Shown here: positions 1-6,055 of the stretch, piece by piece | Layout: each line of letters starts with the position of its first letter | Numbering within the stretch: position 1 is the first letter of the stretch | Assembly (NCBI GenBank): GCA_025963815.1 | Contig: JAOQAA010000533.1 | Coordinates: forward strand, 1 to 18,678 | Length of the DNA: 18,678 bases | Direction: 5' to 3' | From: Capsulimonas sp. | GTDB lineage: Bacteria > Armatimonadota > Armatimonadia > Armatimonadales > Capsulimonadaceae | Notes under the pieces: model-generated | Database searches by the model: none | What the model was told of the DNA's origin: nothing | Seen by the model: only the letters and a program-made list of their open reading frames with translations | Program-made: the position numbers and the translations under genes

Positions 1-74
1 CGACGGGAGTGGGTATGAGGATCGATATCGCGGTCGGCGCACGTAAGAGACAATCTTACAACCCACTCCCGTCG
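1..74. repeat. 14-bp perfect inverted repeat at the window edge
   Basis: Bases 1-14 (cgacgggagtgggt) are the exact reverse complement of bases 61-74, with a 46-base spacer. The left arm begins at the first base of the window, so it may extend further. No T-run follows either arm, so it does not look like a simple intrinsic terminator. The gcgggag(a/g)ggtg-like core recurs at about 74-84 and 114-125, which suggests an intergenic repeat family. Confidence 0.6.
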
Positions 75-84
75 CGGGAGGGGT

Positions 85-97
85 GGCGCGAAGCGCC
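85..97. repeat. Small GC-rich hairpin in the intergenic repeat region
   Basis: ggcgc (85-89) and gcgcc (93-97) form a 5-bp stem around a gaa loop. It sits among G-rich purine-biased repeats upstream of the SDR gene. A repeated extragenic palindrome is possible; no function can be read from it. Confidence 0.35.
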
Positions 98-149
98 GGG
101 GTGGGTAGAAATAGCGGGAGAGGTGAAACGAACGCGACACGAGAACTGC

Positions 150-155
150 TATAAT
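150..155 (+). promoter_or_regulatory. Probable -10 element for the SDR gene
   Basis: A perfect TATAAT lies at 150-155, in an A/T-rich island. The start site would fall near 162, giving a leader of about 30 bases that contains the ribosome-binding site AGAAGGA (178-184). No good -35 hexamer is visible at the right spacing (about 127-132). Confidence 0.55.
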
Positions 156-191
156 ATCCCCAAATTATCGAATACTTAGAAGGAATCACCC

Positions 192-947
192 ATGACTACC
201 AACACCAATCTCCCCCTCGCCGGCAAAGTCGCAATCGTCACAGGCGCGTCGCGCGGCATCGGAAGAGCGATCGCGGAGCGGCTAGCGGCGGACGGCGCAT
301 CCGTGGTCGTCAACTATGCGCGCAATGAAGATGCGGCGCGGGACGTGGTCGAGGGGATTACATCGCGGGGCGGGACGGCGTTCGCAGTTCAAGGGAACAT
401 TAGTTTGGTTACTGACGTAAGAAAATTATTCGAAGTGGCCAAAGAAAAATTTGGGCGTCTGGATATTCTGGTCAATAACGCTGGGGATGCGCTGTTTGGG
501 CCGATCACGGAGACGACGGAAGAGACATTTGATATGCTCTTTAATTTGAACGTCAAAGGCGTTTACTTCGCCATGCAGGAGGCCGCGAAGGTTATGGAGC
601 AAGGCGGGCGCATCGTCAACATCTCCAGCGGGGTCACGATCCTGGGCGTCCCGCAGGCTGCGCTCTATGGCGGAACGAAGGGCGCGGTCGAGCAGTTCGC
701 CATGGCGGCGGCGCGGGAACTGGGTCCGCGTGGGATTACTGTCAATACAGTTTCGCCGGGCATGACCGAGACGGACCTCCTGAAGAAGGTCGTTCCGGAA
801 GAATTTCGGACGGATATGTCGCAGACCGTGCCGCTGGGGCGGCTCGGACAGCCGGACGATATCGCGGACGTGGTGGGCTTTCTGGCGAGCGACGCGGGTC
901 GCTGGGTGACCGGGCAGAATATCCGGGCGACCGGCGGCGCAAGCTAA
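192..947 (+). CDS. SDR-family oxidoreductase (FabG-like)
   Basis: A 251-residue classical short-chain dehydrogenase/reductase, predicted to be a cytoplasmic NAD(P)H-dependent oxidoreductase. The Rossmann nucleotide-binding motif TGASRGIG is at residues 18-25, NNAG at 95-98, the tetrad Asn at N120, and the catalytic Ser-Tyr-Lys at S146, Y159 and K163. The segment around residues 184-190 (NTVSPG) is the usual C-terminal cofactor loop. Length is normal for the family. The start is supported by AGAAGGA eight bases upstream. It resembles 3-oxoacyl-ACP reductase and 'glucose/ribitol dehydrogenase' annotations, but it is not beside fatty-acid genes, so the substrate cannot be assigned. It appears monocistronic and is convergent with the next gene, 19 bases away. 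Confidence 0.93.
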   Translation: MTTNTNLPLAGKVAIVTGASRGIGRAIAERLAADGASVVVNYARNEDAARDVVEGITSRGGTAFAVQGNISLVTDVRKLFEVAKEKFGRLDILVNNAGDALFGPITETTEETFDMLFNLNVKGVYFAMQEAAKVMEQGGRIVNISSGVTILGVPQAALYGGTKGAVEQFAMAAARELGPRGITVNTVSPGMTETDLLKKVVPEEFRTDMSQTVPLGRLGQPDDIADVVGFLASDAGRWVTGQNIRATGGAS

Positions 948-966
948 CACAAATTGAAATGCAGTA

Positions 967-1548
967 TTACTCGGGATGACTGCTTCCGTTCTTCAAGACT
1001 TCGTTCACCTGACTCGCCATCGGGATATTCGCGTCGCCCCGTGGGTGAACCGTTACCGCGATGCAGGTAGTAGACGCCGTGGCGGCTTTCGGGAATTCGA
1101 AGGCGATCCCCAGTCCCTTCGCATCGAACACCAAGCGCCTGCTGTCGATGGGGCGAACGCTGGGGAACTGGCGGCGGATCTGCGCGAGCGTCGAACCAGG
1201 ACCGACACCACTCCGCGTGCGATACCAGGGCGAGGTAACGCGGATCGTGTCAATAGTCACGCCGTTTCTGGGCCGGACGTTGAGAGCGCCATTGCTGACC
1301 GTATGGACAAACAGCGTGTCGCGGCGCCCCAAGGCGTGCGATACCCAGACGGAGTATGTCTGAGACATCCCGGCGTCTCCCGCAGTCGGGCGTGGGAGAC
1401 GGGCGAGCGTTTTGGCGCCCTCGGGGCCAAGGTCTGTCTGGCCCACGCCGCGCCCGGGGACAATCCAATGCGAGCCATGCGGCGCCGCCGCACAGACTCC
1501 CGTGGACAGGACAGCGAGGGCAAAGATGCTAATGGCGTGAGGCTTCAT
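967..1548 (-). CDS. Secreted hypothetical protein with repeated GVG-type motifs
   Basis: A 193-residue protein of unknown function. Residues 1-22 look like a Sec signal peptide: basic start, hydrophobic stretch IFALAVL, and an AAA-type cleavage region near 20-22. The mature part opens with IVPGRGVG..LG (29-41), and a related SGVGPGSTLAQIRRQFP segment lies at 113-129, followed by GLGIAFEF (145-152). This looks like two copies of a small beta-rich module of the type seen in bacterial secreted proteins with a 'GIGLGSS..EV...FG' consensus. The start is backed by AAGGAG (1557-1562 on the minus strand), eight bases upstream. It is predicted to be exported, with no catalytic residues recognised. The opposite-strand reading frame here has no such support. 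Confidence 0.7.
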   Translation of the reverse strand: MKPHAISIFALAVLSTGVCAAAPHGSHWIVPGRGVGQTDLGPEGAKTLARLPRPTAGDAGMSQTYSVWVSHALGRRDTLFVHTVSNGALNVRPRNGVTIDTIRVTSPWYRTRSGVGPGSTLAQIRRQFPSVRPIDSRRLVFDAKGLGIAFEFPKAATASTTCIAVTVHPRGDANIPMASQVNEVLKNGSSHPE

Positions 1549-1581
1549 AAGGCTGTCTCCTTGACGTTGCTCATAGTAAAT

Positions 1582-1594
1582 CTTACCAAGTAAG
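1582..1594. repeat. Short palindrome in the divergent intergenic region
   Basis: cttac (1582-1586) and gtaag (1590-1594) flank caa. It lies about 35 bases upstream of the secreted-protein start on the minus strand, where a minus-strand TACTAT (about 1572-1577) could be a -10 element. It could be an operator, but the arms are short enough for chance. Confidence 0.25.
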
Positions 1595-1656
1595 ACGCCT
1601 TTGGATCAGCGGCGGTTCCGTTCTGGTCTAAGCGCCTTTCGTTCGTCGGAATTCAC

Positions 1657-1686
1657 TTGACTTACCAGCATCGCAAGGCCCATAAT
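1657..1686 (+). promoter_or_regulatory. Probable promoter for the PHP-SIS gene pair
   Basis: TTGACT (1657-1662) and CATAAT (1681-1686) are separated by 18 bases, which is five of six consensus bases at each hexamer. The predicted start site (about 1693) lies only a few bases before the ATG at 1697, so the transcript would be leaderless or nearly so. The AGGA at 1687-1690 would then not be transcribed. Confidence 0.55.
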
Positions 1687-1696
1687 AGGAACGCCA

Positions 1697-2566
1697 ATGA
1701 CGAATTTTCAAGACGGAATCGATCTGCACGCCCACACAACGGCGTCGGACGGAAGCCTGACTCCGACGGAGCTAGTGGACAAGGCGGCGGCCCTGGGTTT
1801 GCAGGCGCTGGCCGTGACCGACCATGACACCATCGCGGGACTTGCCGAAGCGCAAATCGCCGCCCGTAAGCGGAACCTGGAACTCGTTCCCGGCGTCGAA
1901 CTCTCAGTGGAGGATGACGGCGGACGCTTCCATCTGCTGGGATATCTCTTCGATCCGGAAAATGAGGCGCTTGCCGGAGCGCTCGTACGGCTGCGCGCCA
2001 GCCGCGCACGGCGTAACGAGGAGATGGCGGCGAAGATGGCCGAGCTTGGCCTTCCCGTCACCATGGACGATGTCCGCGCGGAGGCCGGTGAGGACGCTGA
2101 AGTCATCGCCCGTCCGCATTTCGCCCGGGCGCTGCTCAAAAAAGGAATCGTAAATTCGGTTCAAGACGCGTTCGACCGTTTCTTAGCGACCGGGAAACCG
2201 TTGTATCAGCCAAAGGATGTCCTGACGCCGCGCGACGCCGTCGCCTTGATCCACGGGGCGGGTGGCCTAGCCGTCATCGCACATCCTGGCTTGATACCGC
2301 TCAACGACACGGCGCTCGCCACGCGTATCGCAAGCCTGGCGTCGGAAGCAAAGATCGACGGCATTGAAGCGTATTATTCGCAGCACGGACCGGCTCAGAC
2401 GGAACGTTTTTTGAAGAGCGCCGAGGAGAATGGACTCCTCGTTACGGGCGGATCGGACTTCCACGGTATTCCGAAACCGCACGTTCCGCTGGGAATTGTA
2501 TACAACAACCGCCCCGCGCCTTCACATCTTCTGCGGGAGATGCGCGCGCGTTTGGCGTTAGATTAA
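1697..2566 (+). CDS. PHP-domain phosphoesterase (TrpH/RNase AM-like)
   Basis: A 289-residue PHP-family metal-dependent phosphoesterase, predicted cytoplasmic. The metal ligands are all visible: HAH (H11, H13) with D18, TDHD with D42/H43, E68 in GVELS, H79, H141 in RPHF, H196 in AHPG, and DFH (D254, H256). The layout, including the inserted helical segment at about 90-140, matches the E. coli TrpH/YciV type, which acts on nucleoside 3',5'-bisphosphates and trims RNA 5' ends. That specific activity is inferred from the family. Length is normal. The start cannot be moved downstream without losing H11. It is followed after 12 bases by the SIS gene, with which it is probably co-transcribed. Confidence 0.9.
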   Translation: MTNFQDGIDLHAHTTASDGSLTPTELVDKAAALGLQALAVTDHDTIAGLAEAQIAARKRNLELVPGVELSVEDDGGRFHLLGYLFDPENEALAGALVRLRASRARRNEEMAAKMAELGLPVTMDDVRAEAGEDAEVIARPHFARALLKKGIVNSVQDAFDRFLATGKPLYQPKDVLTPRDAVALIHGAGGLAVIAHPGLIPLNDTALATRIASLASEAKIDGIEAYYSQHGPAQTERFLKSAEENGLLVTGGSDFHGIPKPHVPLGIVYNNRPAPSHLLREMRARLALD

Positions 2567-2578
2567 AGGGACCAATTT

Positions 2579-3622
2579 ATGTCGCACATGCTGGACGAAA
2601 TCCGGGAGCAGCCGGACGTCGTTCGTAACATCATCGATCGAGAATTTCATCAAGTCGAGGCCCTGGCGGCGGAGATCAAGCGGCGCAATGTCGCATTCGC
2701 TTATGTCGCCGCCCGCGGCACCTCGGACAACGCCGCCGTTTACGGCAAGTACGTCCTGGAAATCCAGCACGGCCTGCCGACGGCGATCGCCGCCCCGTCC
2801 GTAGTCACCGTCTACGACACCGTGCCGAAGCTGGGGCCGCAGGCGTTCGTCCTGGGTATCTCACAGTCCGGCGCGGCGCCCGATGTCATTGAAGTCATCA
2901 AGTGCGCCCGCGAGTCCGGGGCGCTGACAGCCTGTATCACCAACGAACCGGACTCCGCTCTGGCGCAGGCATCCGAGCACGTGCTCACGATCGGCGCGGG
3001 TGAGGAGAAGGGGATTGCGGCGACCAAGACCTACACCGGGTCACTGGCTTTGCTGGCGCTTCTTTCCACGGCGATGGATGACTCGCACCCCGAGCGATTG
3101 GTCTATCTTCGCCGCGCGGCCGACGCCATGGAGAAATCTTTAGGCCTTGATGAAGCGCTTCACCAGTTGGTCGAGAAGTATAAGGCCATGACGGGCTGCG
3201 TCATCATCGGCCGTGGATACAACCACTGCACCGCCTCGGAAACGGCGCTGAAGATCACCGAAACGTCTTATATCAGCGCGAAGTCTTACTCAGCCGCCGC
3301 GTTCCAGCACGGACCGATCGCGCAGGTCAACAGCGGCTTCCCTTGCTTGCTCTTTGCGCCGGACGGCAAAGCGTTCCCAGCGATGGCCGAACTTGGCGAA
3401 AAGCTGCGCCAGCAGCACCCCGCCCTGATCTCCTTCGCCCATGACGCCGCCTTCCTCGCCAGCAGCGAAACAGCCGTGCGCATTCCCGCCCCCGTCGCGG
3501 AATGGGTCAGCCCGCTGGTCTATGCGGTCGCCGGCCAATTGTTCGCCTATTGGCTTGCGCTCTCCAAGGGCCTGGACCCGGATGCTCCGCGCGGTCTGGA
3601 AAAAGTCACGAAGACCGTCTAA
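2579..3622 (+). CDS. SIS-domain sugar-phosphate isomerase/deaminase (GlmS-C/NagB-II-like)
   Basis: A 347-residue protein with two SIS domains (about 25-170 and 195-340), equivalent to the isomerase half of glucosamine-6-phosphate synthase without the glutaminase half. Visible motifs are RGTSDNAA (47-54), SQSG (95-98, phosphate binding), EKGIAATKTYT (143-153), ETALK (221-225, catalytic Glu region), FQHGP (242-246, ring-opening His region) and a C-terminal LDPDAPRGLEKVTKTV (332-347). With no glutamine amidotransferase domain it is most likely a GlcN-6-P deaminase of the NagB-II/GlmD type or an AgaS-like enzyme, so catabolic rather than biosynthetic; substrate is inferred. The ribosome-binding site AAGGGA (2566-2571) overlaps the stop codon of the PHP gene, indicating translational linkage. 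Confidence 0.88.
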   Translation: MSHMLDEIREQPDVVRNIIDREFHQVEALAAEIKRRNVAFAYVAARGTSDNAAVYGKYVLEIQHGLPTAIAAPSVVTVYDTVPKLGPQAFVLGISQSGAAPDVIEVIKCARESGALTACITNEPDSALAQASEHVLTIGAGEEKGIAATKTYTGSLALLALLSTAMDDSHPERLVYLRRAADAMEKSLGLDEALHQLVEKYKAMTGCVIIGRGYNHCTASETALKITETSYISAKSYSAAAFQHGPIAQVNSGFPCLLFAPDGKAFPAMAELGEKLRQQHPALISFAHDAAFLASSETAVRIPAPVAEWVSPLVYAVAGQLFAYWLALSKGLDPDAPRGLEKVTKTV

Positions 3623-3637
3623 CAACGCACAAACCCA

Positions 3638-3684
3638 CAGCCCATCCTCTCGCCAAAAGCGAGAGGATGGGCTGTTTTATTTTG
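3638..3684 (+). terminator. Intrinsic terminator of the PHP-SIS unit
   Basis: A perfect 16-bp stem (3638-3653 with 3659-3674) closes a five-base loop and is followed by ttttatttt (3675-3683). It lies 15 bases after the SIS stop codon. This is an unambiguous rho-independent terminator for the plus strand. Confidence 0.95.
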
Positions 3685-3685
3685 A

Positions 3686-3716
3686 TCTCATGAGACAGGA
3701 TTACTTTATCGATAAA
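3686..3716. promoter_or_regulatory. Two perfect palindromes upstream of the response regulator
   Basis: tctcatgaga (3686-3695) and tttatcgataaa (3705-3716) are both perfect palindromes, with centres 20 bp apart, roughly two helical turns. They lie between the upstream terminator and the regulator start at 3778, where a promoter is expected. TTGATC (3683-3688) and TTTATC (3706-3711), 17 bases apart, form a weak promoter match overlapping both. An operator is plausible; the protein that binds is unknown. Confidence 0.4.
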
Positions 3717-3777
3717 ACAGGAATACTCAAAGAATAGCGGCTTCCCCGTGACGGAGAGCAGCGTTTGGAGATTGTTT

Positions 3778-5145
3778 ATGGCGACAATGGCGCCTTTGAC
3801 GGCGCACGATAGTTTGAAGATCTTGATTGTCGATGATGATGCGTTGGATCGGCGGATGGTGCGCCGTGCATTGAAAGATGGCGAAAGCTCTGCATCGATT
3901 ACCGAAGTGGATAGCTGCGCCGCGATGATGGCGATGCTTGAAGAGGAGCAGTTCGACTGCATCTTCTTGGACTACCAGCTCGCGGACGGCACGGCGCTGG
4001 CGCTCCTGGAGAAATTACGCGCTCAGGATATCGATACGCCAGTGATTGTCCTTAGCGGACATGGCGACGAGCAGATCGTGCGCGAACTGATGAAAGCCGG
4101 CGCCGCCGACTATCTCCCCAAGGACATTGCGACCAGTTCTTATATCAACAGGAGTCTGCGCAGCACCCTGCGTTTTTATCAATCCGAGCTGCAGGCAAAA
4201 CATGCTGTGGAAGCGCTTCGCCTGCGCGACCGTGCAATCGCCTCCGCGAACAATGGGATCATTATCTGCGCGGTTGGCCCTGACTTCCCGATTATCTACT
4301 GCAACCGAGCGTTTGAGCGCCTCACGGGATACGGCGATAATGAAATCTTAGGGCGCAGCTTCCGTCTCCTTGTGGGACCGGAAAGCGACCAGGAGACGGT
4401 GAACGAAATCGCACGCTGCCTTGACCAGGAGACGGAGTGCCACCAGGTTCTGCGCAATTATCGTAAGGACGGTTCGTTCTTCTTTAATGAGCTGACATTT
4501 TCCCCGGTGCGCGACATCGAAGGGCGCTTGTCGCATTATGTCGTGGTCTGCAACGATGTCACTGAGCAGCGGCGGGCCGAGCAGGAAAATTCACGTCTGC
4601 TGCGAGAAGTCCGAGACTCTATGGAGCGCGAGCGAGCGTTCCTGCGCGATGTGCTGTCGAGCGCCACGGACGGCAAGCTGCGCCTGTGCCACACGCGTCA
4701 GGAACTGCCGACGCCCATGACCGAATACGGCGGCTATGTCTCTCTCCAGGCGACAAGCGGCATCGCGGAGATGCGGCACATCGTTCGAGACACCGCCATC
4801 ACCTGCGGTTTGCCCGAGGAACGCTGGCAGGATCTGGTGACCGCCGTCGGCGAGGCCTCCATGAACGCCGTCGTACATGGCCGGGGCGGATTCGGTCGCG
4901 TTTATTACAAGCCGGGGGAGATGGCGCAGGTCTGGATCGAAGACAAAGGAACCGGAATATCGCTGATGAATTTGCCCCGCGCTACGCTAGAGTGCGGCTA
5001 CACGACAGCCGGAACGATGGGCTGTGGATTCAGCTTTATCTTGAAGACCGCCGACAGACTCTGGCTGCTCACCGGTCCGACGGGAACAACGCTGGTGATC
5101 GAGAACGATATCGCCAAACCCGAGCTTCCGTGGCTGCGCGAATAG
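3778..5145 (+). CDS. Response regulator: receiver - LOV-like PAS - RsbW-like ATPase
   Basis: A 455-residue signalling protein, predicted cytoplasmic. Residues 12-135 form a receiver domain with acidic pocket VDDD (18-21), phospho-acceptor D65 (FLDY) and K115. Residues about 150-265 form a PAS domain very like LOV domains (NRAFERLTGY, NYRKDG, DVTEQ), but the flavin-adduct cysteine position is F195 in GRSFRLL. A short coiled-coil (about 265-295) leads to a GHKL ATPase domain of the RsbW/SpoIIAB type (about 332-445), with N-box E359/N363 and DKGTG (389-393). It likely acts as an anti-sigma or anti-anti-sigma kinase controlled by phosphorylation. ATG 3778 is preferred to GTG 3748 because GGAG (3767-3770) sits seven bases before it, while the GTG has no visible site. 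The upstream histidine kinase is not in the window. Confidence 0.87.
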   Translation: MATMAPLTAHDSLKILIVDDDALDRRMVRRALKDGESSASITEVDSCAAMMAMLEEEQFDCIFLDYQLADGTALALLEKLRAQDIDTPVIVLSGHGDEQIVRELMKAGAADYLPKDIATSSYINRSLRSTLRFYQSELQAKHAVEALRLRDRAIASANNGIIICAVGPDFPIIYCNRAFERLTGYGDNEILGRSFRLLVGPESDQETVNEIARCLDQETECHQVLRNYRKDGSFFFNELTFSPVRDIEGRLSHYVVVCNDVTEQRRAEQENSRLLREVRDSMERERAFLRDVLSSATDGKLRLCHTRQELPTPMTEYGGYVSLQATSGIAEMRHIVRDTAITCGLPEERWQDLVTAVGEASMNAVVHGRGGFGRVYYKPGEMAQVWIEDKGTGISLMNLPRATLECGYTTAGTMGCGFSFILKTADRLWLLTGPTGTTLVIENDIAKPELPWLRE

Positions 5146-5170
5146 AGTTTGATAAAGAGGCAAAAAGAGA

Positions 5171-5202
5171 GCAGCCGGCGATTGAAATCGCCGGCTGCTT
5201 TT
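5171..5202. terminator. Probable bidirectional intrinsic terminator
   Basis: A 12-bp perfect stem (5171-5182 with 5187-5198) has a tgaa loop and is followed by tttt on the plus strand. On the minus strand the stem is followed by tctctttttg. It lies between the ends of the convergent response-regulator gene and ccoO, so it can end both transcripts. Confidence 0.88.
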
Positions 5203-5237
5203 CTGCGCCGCTCTTTGTTTGCCCACCAGTGAACGAA

Positions 5238-6041
5238 CTATGGAGTTGTCGCCGGACCAGTCGGAGCCGGAACGGCGGGGCCAGTAGGCGCCAGCCCTGG
5301 CTTCGTCGTGATGTCGGCGGGCGTCTTCTCGGCTCCGCCTCGGACCGTGCCGTGGTCGGCGCCGGGCGTAATGCGGTTGACGGCGTTCTCGCCAAGCTGC
5401 TGGCTGGCCTGACGGTCCTGCGGCTTCAGCCACGGTCCCCATCCATCATCATGGCCGTTGGAAGAGTTATAGGTGACCGGATCGTAAACTTCGCGCTCGA
5501 AGCCGAGCGTCTGCACGTAGGCGACCAGGTCGCGCGCTTCCTGGGTCGGAACGGGCGTGCCTTCATTGTCCTTGAAGAGCCAGGTGAAGGCCGGCATGAT
5601 CGAACCGGGGACCATCTGACGCGGATAATAGAAGTGCGAGTACTGCCAGTCGTCGCTGTATTTGCCGCCTTCACGCGAAAGGTCTGGACCGATGCGGCGC
5701 GTTCCAAGGAAGTGCGGCCGGTCGTAAACGTATTCGCGCTCGTTGGAGGGAAGCGCCAGCGAAGTGCCGATTGAGTAGCGCTTGATTTCGCCTTCCAGCG
5801 GTCGGATCTGCTGCGTATGGCAGTAGACGCATCCTTCGCGCTGATAGATCAGTCGTCCGTGCAGTTGCTGAGCCGTGTAGGGCTGGTGGTAATGCGCCTG
5901 GTCCCCCGCCGGGTTCAGCGTGTTAAGCGACCAGTTTTCATTAAACGACGGCAAGAGCATGGTGAAAGTGAGGCCGACCACGAAGGTCAGCGCCACGCCC
6001 ATGCCCGTCTGCCAGGCGCTTTTTTCCGGTAAGATTTTCAT
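5238..6041 (-). CDS. ccoO: cbb3-type cytochrome c oxidase subunit II (CcoO/FixO-like)
   Basis: A 267-residue membrane-anchored monohaem cytochrome c, the last gene of the respiratory operon. One N-terminal transmembrane anchor (about 12-31) is followed by the haem c site CVYCH (C71, C74, H75) in the family signature CVYCHTQQIRP. The axial Met is probably M149 in SIMPAFTW, and RIGPDLSREGGKYSDDW (117-132) is also typical. It passes electrons to the CcoN active site on the outer side of the membrane. The C-terminal 45 or so residues are Pro/Thr/Ala/Gly-rich (LAPTGPAVPAPTGPATTP), an unusual extension resembling the tail of the CcoP-like protein in the same operon. It starts 14 bases after the ccoN stop with only a weak ribosome-binding site, so translational coupling is likely. 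Confidence 0.94.
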   Translation of the reverse strand: MKILPEKSAWQTGMGVALTFVVGLTFTMLLPSFNENWSLNTLNPAGDQAHYHQPYTAQQLHGRLIYQREGCVYCHTQQIRPLEGEIKRYSIGTSLALPSNEREYVYDRPHFLGTRRIGPDLSREGGKYSDDWQYSHFYYPRQMVPGSIMPAFTWLFKDNEGTPVPTQEARDLVAYVQTLGFEREVYDPVTYNSSNGHDDGWGPWLKPQDRQASQQLGENAVNRITPGADHGTVRGGAEKTPADITTKPGLAPTGPAVPAPTGPATTP

Positions 6042-6055
6042 AGTATTCTTATCTG

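Noticed and set aside
976..1593. 205-residue plus-strand frame opposite the secreted protein gene
   Set aside because: The minus-strand frame has a signal peptide, an AAGGAG site and family-like motifs; this one has none.
3748..3777. Upstream GTG start for the response regulator
   Set aside because: No ribosome-binding site before GTG 3748, whereas ATG 3778 has GGAG at seven bases; the extra ten residues precede the receiver domain and match nothing.
3778..5145. Calling this a photoreceptor LOV histidine kinase
   Set aside because: The adduct cysteine is Phe, there is no H-box, and the ATPase domain is of the RsbW type, so neither photoactivity nor histidine kinase activity is supported.
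4686..5774. 362-residue plus-strand frame spanning the end of the response regulator, the terminator and part of ccoO
   Set aside because: It overlaps two real genes in other frames and runs straight through a bidirectional terminator.
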